A stretch of DNA of 64,000 bases from Aldehydirespirator sp965116665 (GCA_965116665.1 OZ220709.1:2356001-2420000), one strand, 5' to 3'. Counted from the first letter of the stretch, positions 10,272 to 18,506 are shown. Made by a program: numbers and translations. Notes: generated by a model not told the origin, from the letters alone.

Positions 10272-10451
10272 GTGAAGAGCAAACGGGCCGACGTAAACCC
10301 CCAGACGATCGCCAACCTGCTCAACGGCAAGACCTGGGGCGAGGCGCCCACAATCTTCCGGATCGAAGCCGCCCTCAGCTACGAGCTGTGGACCCACGAC
10401 CATCTGCCCCCGCCCGAGGACCGGCCCTACCCCGACGGCCTCGACACGTAG
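10272..10451 (+). pseudogene. 5'-truncated helix-turn-helix (XRE-like) regulator remnant
   Basis: The frame from GTG 10272 gives VNPQTIANLLNGKTWGEAPT and then an IFRIEAALSYELW segment. This resembles the second half of an XRE-type DNA-binding domain followed by the usual short actinobacterial tail (WTHDHLPPPEDRP). The first helices are missing; the upstream sequence is the antisense of the acidic repeat gene. Probably the cut remainder of a regulator gene, though a 59-residue product could still be made. Confidence 0.5.
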
Positions 10452-10511
10452 ACGTCAACGGCGCCGCGGAGCGAGTCGGCTGGACGGGCCGAAGGCGACG
10501 GTGCGGGGCCG

Positions 10512-10551
10512 GGTCAGTCCGCTCAACGCATCGTCGGTCAGTGCGTTCAAC
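10512..10551 (+). promoter_or_regulatory. Two direct 16-bp repeats and a -10-like box upstream of the restriction-modification gene
   Basis: GGTCAGTCCGCTCAAC (10512-10527) and GGTCAGTGCGTTCAAC (10536-10551) are 24 bp apart, roughly two helical turns. This is a typical arrangement for a regulator-binding site. CATAAT at 10586-10591 could be a -10 box. The neighbouring HTH remnant suggests a lost dedicated regulator (inference). Confidence 0.45.
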
Positions 10552-10656
10552 AGGGCTTTAGTCCGGGTGAGCGAGTCGGATGAGCCATAATGTCAACTGC
10601 AGTGGCAGACGCCGATGTCTTGTTCTGCGCCTCGACAACCCCTGTGGAGTCCATCC

Positions 10657-13600
10657 ATGACCGCCTCTCCCACCGCTGGTGCAGTCCACATGACGGTGGC
10701 CGCACGCAAGCTGTTCGAGAGCGACCTCTATTTGGCACTCGACACGATACGGAGCGAGGCGGGCGGCCCGGCCGACTCCGGGCGCCGGTTCGAGCGGTTG
10801 ATGCGCCGCGCGTTCGAGACCCATCCCTACGAGTACGGCCCGGAGCGCTTCGAGCAGGTCTGGCTGTGGTCGCAGTGGCCTGACCGCAAGCCGCTGGGCT
10901 ACGGCTCCGACATCGGGATCGACCTCGTGGCGAAGCAGACCCCGGCCTACGGGGGCGGCTTGTGCGCTATCCAGTGCAAGAACTACGCCGAGGATCACAG
11001 GGTGCCCACCAAAGGTGTCGACTCTTTCCTCGCTGCCTCCGGCTCAAAGAACTTCTCGAGCCGGATCCTGGTGGTGACCTCAGACCTGGAACAGGCCGGC
11101 TGGACCAAGGTCGAGAAGGCCTCGCCGCGCTGTGAGGTGATCGGACCGGCGGTGCTGGACTCATGGGACGCTCCTTGGCAGGAGTTCCTGGACCGGCCCG
11201 ACGAGTTCGCCTTCACGCCGAGGACGCGACACGAGCCTCGCCCGGACCAGCGAGACGCGCTTGACGCCATCGCGAAGGGTTGCCAGGAAGGCAGCAGAGG
11301 CCGGCTGGTCATGCCGTGCGGCACAGGCAAGTCGCTGGTAGCGATGTGGGCCGCCGAGGAGAATGTCGGCGCCGGCGGGACGGTGCTGTATCTGGTGCCG
11401 TCCATCGCGTTGATGGGCCAGACCATGCGGGAATGGGCCCGCAACCGCAGCATCAGCCACGTCTACGTGGGGGTCTGCTCAGACAAGACGACAGGCCAGT
11501 CCGACGACGACGACAAAGCCCGAGACCTCGTCGAGTTGTCCATGCCGGTCTCAACTGACAAAGCCGGGATCGCTCAGGCGCTGGCACAACCGACCGGCGA
11601 CAAGATGCGAGTCGTGTTCAGCACCTACCAGTCTCTGCGGGTGCTGGCGTCAGCCCTTCCCGCGGACTTCGCGTTCGATCTCGTGGTCTGCGACGAAGCC
11701 CACCGCACCACCGGCGTCGACAGACCGACTGATGACGAGGTGTCAGCGTTCCGGCTGATCCACGACGACGAGAAGGTGCCTGCCCATTTCCGGCTGTTCA
11801 TGACCGCCACACAGCGCATCTACACAGTCGCCGCCAAAGCACGGGCAGCGACCAAGGACAGCGACATCTACTCCATGGACGACGAGAACACCTACGGGCC
11901 TCTGCTCTATGAGATGTCGTTCAAAGACGCCGTGGACGCCGGGCTGTTGTCGGACTACGAGGTGCTCATCGTAGCCACCTCCCAGTCGCGGCTGACAACC
12001 GGGATGAGCGACCTCGTCGCCGCCGTCAACAAGACGGGCGGCAAGAAGCAGACCGTGAGCAAAGAAGACGCCGTCAAGCTGCTCGGCTGCTGGGACGCGC
12101 TCGCGGACCCTAACACCACCGGAGTCACCGAGGACCGCCCCACCGGCAAGCTCGCCAACGGCAACGGCCGCAGCCACCTCAACACAGCGATCGCGTTCAC
12201 CAACACAGTCAAACTCTCCAAAGCGATCGCAGGCCCCTCAGCCGCGGACCGCGGGCTGTGGCAGGGAGTCGCCACGGAAGCGTCCACCGGAACAGCCACC
12301 ACCGAACTTCTCGACATGGCGGTCCAGCACGTCGACGGCAAGACCCCGGCCATCGTCAGAGCCGCCCATCTCGACCGGCTGCGCGCCGACCCCGAGCCGG
12401 GCAGATGCCAGGTGATCTCCAACGCGAGAGTCCTCACCGAGGGCGTGGACGTGCCCGCGCTCGACGCGGTCGTGTTCCTGCAGCCGCGCAAGTCCAAGAT
12501 CGACATCGTTCAGGCCGTGGGGCGGGTGATGCGCACCTACCCCGGCAAACAGACCGGCTACATCGTGATCCCGGTTGTGGTGCCCGAAGGCAAAGGCGTC
12601 ACCGACACTGAAGTGCTCGACGGTTCGGACTTCGCCACGGTCTGGGATGTGGTGCGGGCGCTGCGCTCCCACGACGAGCGCATGGACATGTGGGTCAACC
12701 ACATCGACGCAGCCCGCAACTGCGACCGTATCACGCTCATTGACCGGGGAACCGACCAGCCCCTCGGCGACGACGAAGGCGTCGAACAGCTCCGCTTCCT
12801 GCTCGATGAGCGGGTCGCGTCGAAGATGGTGGAGCGGTGCGGCGACCGCAAGCTGTGGCCCTCCTGGGGCCAGAAGGCAGCCGCCGTGTGCGACGAGGTC
12901 CGCACGAAGGTGGACGCACATCTGGCCGACCCCGACACGGCCGAAGCGTTCGACGAGTTCGTGGCGGCGCTGCGCTCCTCTGTCGGTGACCATCTGACCG
13001 AGAACCAAGCAGCGGAGATGGTCGCGCAGCATGTGGTGACCATCCCGATCTTCGACTGCCTGTTCGCCGATTCGGAGTTCGCGAACGCCAACCCGATCTC
13101 GGTGGCCATCAACAACCTCCTCGGAACCTTCGCAGGTGCCACGGCTACCGAAGCAGCTGACGGCTCAGCGCTGGCGATGGCGCTGTTCGAAGAGGAGTTG
13201 CGTCCCCTCACCCGCGCCTACCACACGATGCGCGCAGTGTTCGAGGGAGCGCTCACCGCGGCAGCCAAAGTGGACGTGCTGCGCGAGATCTATGACGGGT
13301 TCTTCAAAGCTGCAATGGATGATGTCGTGAAGCGGCTGGGAATCGTCTACACGCCCGTGCAAATCGTTGACTTCATCATCCGCAGTGCAGACGCCGTATG
13401 CCGCAGAGAGTTCGGGGTTGGCCTTACCTCTGAGAACGTCAACATCTTGGACCCCTTTACGGGAACGGGAACCTTCATCTATCGGGTTTTGACCGTCACC
13501 AACGCGGACGGGGACCACATCATTCGAGACGAGGACCTGCTGCGAAAGTACCGCGAAGAACTCCTTGCCAACGAGATCGTGCTGCTCGCCTACTACATCG

Positions 13601-15024
13601 CTGCCATCAAGATCGAGGCCGGCATGGCCGAGCGTGGCGGATTCGCATCAGGGGAGTTCGCGCCGTTCCCCGGGATCACCTTCAGCGACACGTTTGTTGC
13701 GGGATCCAACGGTGTCCAGTTGCCGGGCATGGCAGACAACACCGCCCGTCAAAGCCGCCAAGGCCGCGTCCCGATCACTGTGATCGCCATGAACCCTCCC
13801 TGGTCAGCGGGGCAAAAGTCGGCCGGAGACGACAACCCCAACATCGAGTACCCGGACATCCAGCGGCGCGTGGGCGCCACCTACGGCAAGCGCTACAGCG
13901 AAATCGCCCAGGGCGCCGCCGGGGGCACCTGGGCTGCCAATCTGTACGTGCAAGCGCTCCGCTGGGCGACAGACCGACTGGATACCCCCAAGAGCCCACA
14001 GCCTCGTCAGGGCGTCATCGCGCTAGTACACCCCAACTCGCTCGGCAACGGAGTCAGCTTCGCGGGCATGCGCGCCGCCCTGCGCGAGGAGTTCACCGAC
14101 ATATACGTCGTCAACCTCCTCGGTGACGCCTCCAAGGCCGGCGACGAATACCGGCGCGAGGGCGACAAGATCTTCGGGCAGGGGTCGCGCAATGGCGTCC
14201 AGATCACGGTCCTGGTGCGCAATCCGAGCAAAGAGCGACCCCATGGGGCGAAACTGCACTACGCCACGGTCCCCGAGTACTCAAAGCTAGACCAGAAGTT
14301 CGAATGGCTCGCACAACTAGGCGACGTCACCAGCGGGCAGTTCCAAGACATCCCCCACAATGACCGCCACGACTGGGTCGACATCACCGACGGTTCTTAC
14401 GAGCAACTCCTGCCCGTCTGTCTGCCGCGAGCAGCCAAGGGCAAGGAAGAGACGATCTTCGATGCCCACGCCTCAGGGGCCAAGACCAACTGCGACGACT
14501 ACGTGTATGCCTTCGGCTATGACTCCCTAGTTGAGAAGGTGGAGTCCCTGATCGACGCTTACGAGTACGCCCGCAAGAGAATCCTCCGGGGAGGCAAGGG
14601 CAACACGTTCGAAGAACTTACTAGAAACGTCAAGGGCTCACCCATCGTCTGGACGGAGACGCTGAAGCAGTCCCTCAAGAAGAACGAGCGAATCACTCTG
14701 GACGAGACCCGGATACGGCAGGTGCTCTACCGTCCGTTCACCAAGAAGTGGCTGTATGTGGACCATCGGATCCTGTCACGCGCCAAGACAGTCTCAGCGA
14801 TGTTCCCAACAGATACCTTGCGAGAGCGTCCGTCCGTCCGTCCGTCCGTCCGTCCGTCCGTCCGTCCGACCGACCGACCGACCGACCGACCGACCGACCG
14901 ACCGACCATCATTGTCACCAGTCCATCCAACAGGACGAGATTCTCAACAATCGCGACAGACATCCTGCCAGACCTCCACGCCTTGGACCCCGCAGCCCGA
15001 GCCATACCGTGGAGGCGATCTTGA
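10657..15024 (+). CDS. Single-polypeptide (type ISP-like) restriction-modification enzyme: nuclease, helicase and N6-adenine methyltransferase, with a phase-variable C-terminus
   Basis: 1455 residues from the ATG at 10657, which has GGAG seven bases upstream; the frame is open to an ATG at 10615. Domains in order: an Mrr-like PD-(D/E)xK nuclease (GSDIGIDLVAKQ, then AIQCKNY); a superfamily 2 helicase with MPCGTGKS (Walker A), CDEAHRT, MTATQR and QAVGRVMRT; a coupler; and an N6-adenine methyltransferase with LDPFTGTGTF (SAM motif) and AMNPPWS (catalytic NPPW). The start of the target-recognition part (RPFTKKWLYVDHRI) follows. The frame then runs through an 80-bp tetranucleotide tract and ends in C-terminal module 1. 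The family normally continues for another ~250 residues; that part is a separate gene here. Expected to defend by translocating and cutting unmodified DNA. Confidence 0.9.
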   Translation: MTASPTAGAVHMTVAARKLFESDLYLALDTIRSEAGGPADSGRRFERLMRRAFETHPYEYGPERFEQVWLWSQWPDRKPLGYGSDIGIDLVAKQTPAYGGGLCAIQCKNYAEDHRVPTKGVDSFLAASGSKNFSSRILVVTSDLEQAGWTKVEKASPRCEVIGPAVLDSWDAPWQEFLDRPDEFAFTPRTRHEPRPDQRDALDAIAKGCQEGSRGRLVMPCGTGKSLVAMWAAEENVGAGGTVLYLVPSIALMGQTMREWARNRSISHVYVGVCSDKTTGQSDDDDKARDLVELSMPVSTDKAGIAQALAQPTGDKMRVVFSTYQSLRVLASALPADFAFDLVVCDEAHRTTGVDRPTDDEVSAFRLIHDDEKVPAHFRLFMTATQRIYTVAAKARAATKDSDIYSMDDENTYGPLLYEMSFKDAVDAGLLSDYEVLIVATSQSRLTTGMSDLVAAVNKTGGKKQTVSKEDAVKLLGCWDALADPNTTGVTEDRPTGKLANGNGRSHLNTAIAFTNTVKLSKAIAGPSAADRGLWQGVATEASTGTATTELLDMAVQHVDGKTPAIVRAAHLDRLRADPEPGRCQVISNARVLTEGVDVPALDAVVFLQPRKSKIDIVQAVGRVMRTYPGKQTGYIVIPVVVPEGKGVTDTEVLDGSDFATVWDVVRALRSHDERMDMWVNHIDAARNCDRITLIDRGTDQPLGDDEGVEQLRFLLDERVASKMVERCGDRKLWPSWGQKAAAVCDEVRTKVDAHLADPDTAEAFDEFVAALRSSVGDHLTENQAAEMVAQHVVTIPIFDCLFADSEFANANPISVAINNLLGTFAGATATEAADGSALAMALFEEELRPLTRAYHTMRAVFEGALTAAAKVDVLREIYDGFFKAAMDDVVKRLGIVYTPVQIVDFIIRSADAVCRREFGVGLTSENVNILDPFTGTGTFIYRVLTVTNADGDHIIRDEDLLRKYREELLANEIVLLAYYIAAIKIEAGMAERGGFASGEFAPFPGITFSDTFVAGSNGVQLPGMADNTARQSRQGRVPITVIAMNPPWSAGQKSAGDDNPNIEYPDIQRRVGATYGKRYSEIAQGAAGGTWAANLYVQALRWATDRLDTPKSPQPRQGVIALVHPNSLGNGVSFAGMRAALREEFTDIYVVNLLGDASKAGDEYRREGDKIFGQGSRNGVQITVLVRNPSKERPHGAKLHYATVPEYSKLDQKFEWLAQLGDVTSGQFQDIPHNDRHDWVDITDGSYEQLLPVCLPRAAKGKEETIFDAHASGAKTNCDDYVYAFGYDSLVEKVESLIDAYEYARKRILRGGKGNTFEELTRNVKGSPIVWTETLKQSLKKNERITLDETRIRQVLYRPFTKKWLYVDHRILSRAKTVSAMFPTDTLRERPSVRPSVRPSVRPTDRPTDRPTDRPTIIVTSPSNRTRFSTIATDILPDLHALDPAARAIPWRRS
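14827..14906 (+). repeat. Coding tetranucleotide tract, (CGTC)10(CGAC)10
   Basis: Exactly ten CGTC units (14827-14866) followed by ten CGAC units (14867-14906), inside the restriction-modification gene at the junction between the MFPT segment and the C-terminal module. Because the unit is 4 bp, all three frames encode the same repeating tetrapeptides (RPSV, then RPTD), so slippage alters linker length little but changes the downstream frame. Gain of one unit moves translation into the frame of module 2; loss of one unit moves it into the frame of module 3. Confidence 0.95.
14908..15024 (+). other. C-terminal module 1, in frame in the sequenced state
   Basis: 38 codons with the pattern I-V-x-S-x-S-N, a central TDILPDLHAL and a terminal RAIP. 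This is the block that in related enzymes follows the FPT segment of the recognition part. It is fused to the enzyme in this sequence and ends at TGA 15022-15024, which overlaps a TTG start (15021) for module 2. GGAGG at 15011-15015 could serve as its ribosome site. Confidence 0.8.
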
Positions 15025-15137
15025 TATCCGGCACCTCGAACATGACCTTCCAGGCGCTCTCGACCGACACGCTGCCGGACCTGGCAGCGATCAAGGGATC
15101 GCGCCAGACGCGGGCAATACCGAGAGAGAAGCGCTAA
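15021..15137 (+). CDS. C-terminal module 2, alternative frame
   Basis: Second diverged copy (LISGTSN, STDTLPDLAAI, TRAIPR) in the frame one position behind module 1. The frame is open all the way back through the repeat tract, so one added repeat unit would fuse the enzyme to this module through about 38 out-of-frame residues. It can also start alone at TTG 15021, five bases after GGAGG and overlapping the stop of module 1. It ends at TAA 15135-15137, overlapping the ATG of module 3. Confidence 0.65.
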   Translation: MISGTSNMTFQALSTDTLPDLAAIKGSRQTRAIPREKR

Positions 15138-15262
15138 TGCTGAGCGGTCCGTCGAACATGGCGCTTTTTGGGGTGTTGGCTTGCACCCTGCTACCAGACC
15201 TGCATCTGATGGGGCCCGGCCAGACAACCCGTGCCATTCCGAGACAGCGGCAGGCGACATGA
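15137..15262 (+). CDS. C-terminal module 3, alternative frame
   Basis: Third diverged copy (MLSGPSNMALF, TLLPDLHLMGP, TRAIPRQRQ) in the third frame. That frame is also open back through the tract, so loss of one repeat unit would fuse the enzyme to this copy through about 76 out-of-frame residues. Its own ATG (15137) overlaps the stop of module 2 (TAATG). Its TGA (15260-15262) overlaps the ATG of the downstream C-terminal domain (ATGA). Confidence 0.65.
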   Translation: MLSGPSNMALFGVLACTLLPDLHLMGPGQTTRAIPRQRQAT

Positions 15263-15978
15263 GCCCCCCACAGGTCGAAAGACTAGATCTGGACATGGCT
15301 TCCGCTGGCAGCGGTGACAACGTTACAGACTGGGCGCTCGAGCGATTCCAGGCTGAATACGGCACTCATGTCACGAGGGACGACATCTGGGAATACGTCT
15401 ACGGGGTGATGCATGCTCCTGACTGGCGCGACCGCTACGCCGCTGATCTCCGGCGCAGCTTCCCGCGTATCCCTCTCGCGGAGGACTTCGAAGCGTTCCG
15501 CGCAGTGGGTCGCCGGCTGATGCATCTCCACATCGGGTATGAGTCGGTCAATGAGTGGCCAGTCGTGTGCGAGGTTGATGGCGTGGCTGACGACGGCACG
15601 GCGGATGGTGACGCCTACCGGATCGAACGGCAGATGCGTTGGGGCAGGGACTCCGACAAACGGGAGGACCGCGCAGTGCTGGTTGTCAACAGTCGCTGTC
15701 GTCTTGTCGGTATCCCTGCCGAGGCAGAAAAGTACAAGGTGTCAGGCCGGTCTCCGCTGCAATGGGCCATAGGCAGCCTGTGCTTGAAGGGTGATGATGT
15801 CGCTGGAACTGTCGACAATCCGAACTTGTGCGACGAATGGGCGGACGAGCCGTTCAACCTGATCCGACACCTTCGCCGGCTCGTGACCGTTTCCGTGGAA
15901 TCCGCACGCATCGTGGCCAGCCTGCCCCCAGCGCTGACGGCGGCACCAACGACCGATACGGACGTCGGTGAGCAATAG
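15259..15978 (+). CDS. Detached C-terminal domain of the ISP-like restriction-modification enzyme
   Basis: 239 residues that match the normal carboxyl end of single-chain restriction-modification enzymes: TDWALERFQAEYG, RDDIWEYVYGVMHAPDWRDR, SFPRIPLAEDFEAF and LHIGYES. In relatives this is continuous with the methyltransferase and recognition part. Here it is a separate gene in the original frame, starting at an ATG that overlaps the module 3 stop (ATGA), so it is probably translated by coupling and binds the large chain (inference). Its last codons overlap the exonuclease gene by 11 bp, which points to one operon. Confidence 0.75.
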   Translation: MSPPQVERLDLDMASAGSGDNVTDWALERFQAEYGTHVTRDDIWEYVYGVMHAPDWRDRYAADLRRSFPRIPLAEDFEAFRAVGRRLMHLHIGYESVNEWPVVCEVDGVADDGTADGDAYRIERQMRWGRDSDKREDRAVLVVNSRCRLVGIPAEAEKYKVSGRSPLQWAIGSLCLKGDDVAGTVDNPNLCDEWADEPFNLIRHLRRLVTVSVESARIVASLPPALTAAPTTDTDVGEQ

Positions 15979-16927
15979 CGAGCACACGACCAAGCTAAGT
16001 CAGTCGTTCGCAGCGATCGACTTCGAGACCGCCACAAGCGAGCGCAGCTCGGCCTGCGCGGTCGGTGTCGTCGTGTTCGATCAGGGGTCTCCCACCGACA
16101 CACGCATGCTGCTAATCCGACCGCCCGGTAACTGCTATGACGCGTTCAACACGATGCTCCACGGCATCGGCCCGTCTGACACGCGGCGCTCCCCCGAGTT
16201 CCCCGAGGCATGGGCACAGGCCGCAGCAATGATCGCCGGACGCTTGGTAGTCGCTCACAACACCGCGTTCGACATGTCGGTCCTGCGCAGAAGCGCCGAG
16301 TACTACGGCTATGAGCCGGAGCCGTTCCCGTTCGCCTGCACCTACCGCATGGCGCGTTCTGCGATGCCTGAAGCGGGGTCCTGGTCGCTCGACACCATGG
16401 CCGACGAATTCGGGATTCCGCTCACGCATCACGACCCGCTCTCAGACGCCGAGGCCGCCGGGATGTTGTGGCTGGCGCTCTCCAGGCGTTTCGACATGAC
16501 CAATGCCCAGCTGCTGGAGCGCCACAGCTACCGCGTCGGGTACTGCCACCTCGACAACTACAAGCCATTCTCGAACGCGAGGGCGTCGTCGTCGAAGTCG
16601 TTGAGCCCCAAGGACTTCACCCCGAGGCACGACCCCGATCCCGAAGGCCCGCTGTTCGCCAAGAAGATCGTGTTCACCGGCACCCTGGAGTCCATGCCGC
16701 GGCGCGAGGCGTTCCAGTTGACGGTCGATGCCGGGGCCACGCCGTCGCTGTCAGTCAGCAAGCGCACCGACTACCTCGTGATGGGAGTCACCGACCTCCG
16801 CAGGGTCGGCGAGACAGGCAAGAGCACCAAGCACCGCAAGGCCCTGGCGCTCGCAGCGGAGGGCTACGGCATCGACATCATCGACGAGGACCAGTTCGTC
16901 TGCCTGGTCGCCGGCATGGCCGTCTAG
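15968..16927 (+). CDS. DEDDh 3'-5' exonuclease with C-terminal BRCT domain
   Basis: 319 residues. The N-terminal DnaQ-like domain has AAIDFETAT (first acidic pair), VVAHNTAFDMSVLRR and HHDPLSDAEAA (catalytic His and Asp). The C-terminal BRCT domain spans about residues 228-315 (KKIVFTGTLESMPRREAF onward to EDQFVCLV). Such proteins resemble a polymerase epsilon subunit joined to a ligase-type BRCT. Their role is DNA processing. The GTG start overlaps the preceding gene, so it is co-translated with the restriction-modification unit. Whether it is part of the defence function is not known. Confidence 0.82.
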   Translation: MSNSEHTTKLSQSFAAIDFETATSERSSACAVGVVVFDQGSPTDTRMLLIRPPGNCYDAFNTMLHGIGPSDTRRSPEFPEAWAQAAAMIAGRLVVAHNTAFDMSVLRRSAEYYGYEPEPFPFACTYRMARSAMPEAGSWSLDTMADEFGIPLTHHDPLSDAEAAGMLWLALSRRFDMTNAQLLERHSYRVGYCHLDNYKPFSNARASSSKSLSPKDFTPRHDPDPEGPLFAKKIVFTGTLESMPRREAFQLTVDAGATPSLSVSKRTDYLVMGVTDLRRVGETGKSTKHRKALALAAEGYGIDIIDEDQFVCLVAGMAV

Positions 16928-17046
16928 GGCTCAGCTGAGCCGTGACGACAGTCCTCCGAGGTGCCGCATCTGACAGTGGTCTCGGGCACTTCCACCGACC
17001 AATCTCAGGCACTGGCCACCACCCGCGGCGCTGTCGCGCCCTGGCT

Positions 17047-17143
17047 GAACGGGGAACCGCACCCCCCACGAACGGGGAACCCCGAGAATCGGCGCGAAAG
17101 CGCCTTGGTATTGCAACAGTTTCTGAGGTATGGATTGGCCCAC
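17047..17143 (+). repeat. 97-bp direct repeat, left copy
   Basis: About 85 percent identical to 18602-18697. Each copy begins with two GAACGGGGAA boxes about 20-25 bp apart and ends with a strongly conserved block from GCGCCTTGGTATTGCAAC to GGATTGGCCCAC. The two copies flank the AAA ATPase gene in the same orientation. This may be a dispersed intergenic repeat family or the ends of a mobile unit. Confidence 0.75.
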
Positions 17144-17150
17144 GACACAG

Positions 17151-17194
17151 GGCCGTTCAGGGGTGCTCGCCGGCGCGGCGAGGCTGACGGCGTG
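17151..17194 (+). repeat. Right copy of the 44-bp imperfect direct repeat
   Basis: Partner of 9667-9710 (about 38 of 44 matches). It directly follows the 97-bp repeat and touches the 3' end of the AAA ATPase gene. Confidence 0.55.
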
Positions 17195-17195
17195 G

Positions 17196-18506
17196 TCATG
17201 GCTTCTTGGACCGGTGAGGGGGCTTGTGTCCTGGGGGCAGCACGCAGGTCTTCTTCGCACGGGGCATCCATGCACCGCACACGCTTGTCTCAGCGCTGCC
17301 TGGCTCCATCTCGTCGCGTGCAGCCTGCAGCGCCGCCTCTTGGGCTTGGCGCTGCGACTCCTGAACCGACATCGCCTCAAGCGCTTGTTCTTGGATGGAG
17401 CGATATCGGACGGCCATACTGGTGAATGCGAGATCCCCCAGTGGTGTCTCGGTGACGACGCCTTCGTCTAGGAGCCTCCGCTTGTAGGTGTGGACATGAG
17501 CGGCCGGTTTGCCGAGTCGCTGTGCGATGTCCGCCAGTGCCGAGTTGGCGTCATCGGACAGCATTGCGAACAGGAACCGCTTGTCTGCCGGCGACAGCCG
17601 CGCCCATATCGGCGTGACAACTTTGTCGGCGACGTCTTGTTCCATCGACTTGACCGCCGTGGCGACATGTTCGGCGGCGACTGGGCCCGGGGGGCCGCCG
17701 CAGGCCGTCCACAGGTGGGCACCGACGGACTGTATTGCGTAGGCGAGGCCGCGAGTGGCTGCGGCGGCACGGCGCAGGTCTGCTTCCTCAATGCCGACGC
17801 CCGATGATCTCATGGGCTGCTCGATGGCCTCCATCGCCTCAGTGATGGAGACATGCCTCACATCGTCGTGGTGGCAGCGACGGAAGAATGTGAATCCAGG
17901 CTGTAGTAGCAGGGTGTGCTTCATCTGGGCGAGACCTGTGCCGATGAAGGCGAGCCGCTTCTTCTTGCGCTCCGTGATGCGCTGGAGGGCAGAGGACAGG
18001 CTGCTGGCCTGCGCATCGGTGAGATTGTGGAACTCGTCCACAGTGACGAGCACACCGGCACCACCATCGTCAATGGTCGCATCCACAAGCCCTTCGAGCA
18101 ATCGTCGGAGCGAGCGCTTGCGTGTCGCCGTGTTCTCCCAGTTCAACCCTATGAGCTGTCCGATGCTCACGCCTGTGACGCGCCGCCGCGCCGCTGGGGA
18201 AATGTCCTCTATGTGGTCGAGTGCCTCTTCCTCGATCATGGCCAGCACGCTGTCCTCGGGGCGAGGCTGCACGTTGGCATCGACGCTGATGACGCGCCAA
18301 CCAGCCGAGCGCGCCTCGTCCTCCACCACATCCAGCAGGGTCGTCTTGCCGACGCCCCGCGGCCCCATCATCAGCCGCACAAATCGGTCGTCTGCCGGAC
18401 CAGCAGACAGCGCCACCGCGGCACTCGCCAGGAGGTCTTCGCGTCCAGCAAGCACAGGGGGGCGCCGGCCGAAGCCGGGGGTAAACGGGTGGTCCATGCC
18501 CGACAC
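17196..18506 (-). CDS. AAA (ORC/STAND-type) ATPase with winged-helix and zinc-finger-like tail
   Basis: 436 residues. Opening GRREDLL-type segment (PPVLAGREDLLASAAVAL), Walker A GPRGVGKTTLL, Walker B VLVTVDEFHNL, sensor 1 RLAFIGTGLA. A winged-helix segment about residues 300-370 (LADIAQRLGKPAAHVHTYKR) follows, then a coil rich in Gln and Ala, and finally a Cys/His motif (CGAWMPRAKKTC, PPGHKPPH). Bacterial ATPases of this build occur widely in actinobacterial accessory regions, and their role is unproven. It is distantly like TniB/TnsC in general fold only. Flanked by 97-bp direct repeats and outside the preceding operon. Confidence 0.7.
   Translation of the reverse strand: MSGMDHPFTPGFGRRPPVLAGREDLLASAAVALSAGPADDRFVRLMMGPRGVGKTTLLDVVEDEARSAGWRVISVDANVQPRPEDSVLAMIEEEALDHIEDISPAARRRVTGVSIGQLIGLNWENTATRKRSLRRLLEGLVDATIDDGGAGVLVTVDEFHNLTDAQASSLSSALQRITERKKKRLAFIGTGLAQMKHTLLLQPGFTFFRRCHHDDVRHVSITEAMEAIEQPMRSSGVGIEEADLRRAAAATRGLAYAIQSVGAHLWTACGGPPGPVAAEHVATAVKSMEQDVADKVVTPIWARLSPADKRFLFAMLSDDANSALADIAQRLGKPAAHVHTYKRRLLDEGVVTETPLGDLAFTSMAVRYRSIQEQALEAMSVQESQRQAQEAALQAARDEMEPGSAETSVCGAWMPRAKKTCVLPPGHKPPHRSKKP

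Noticed and set aside
17196..18506. TnsC/TniB transposition ATPase
   Set aside because: The ATPase core fits, but no TnsA, TnsB or TniQ-like gene is near, and the C-terminal winged helix suits general ORC/STAND-type ATPases better.
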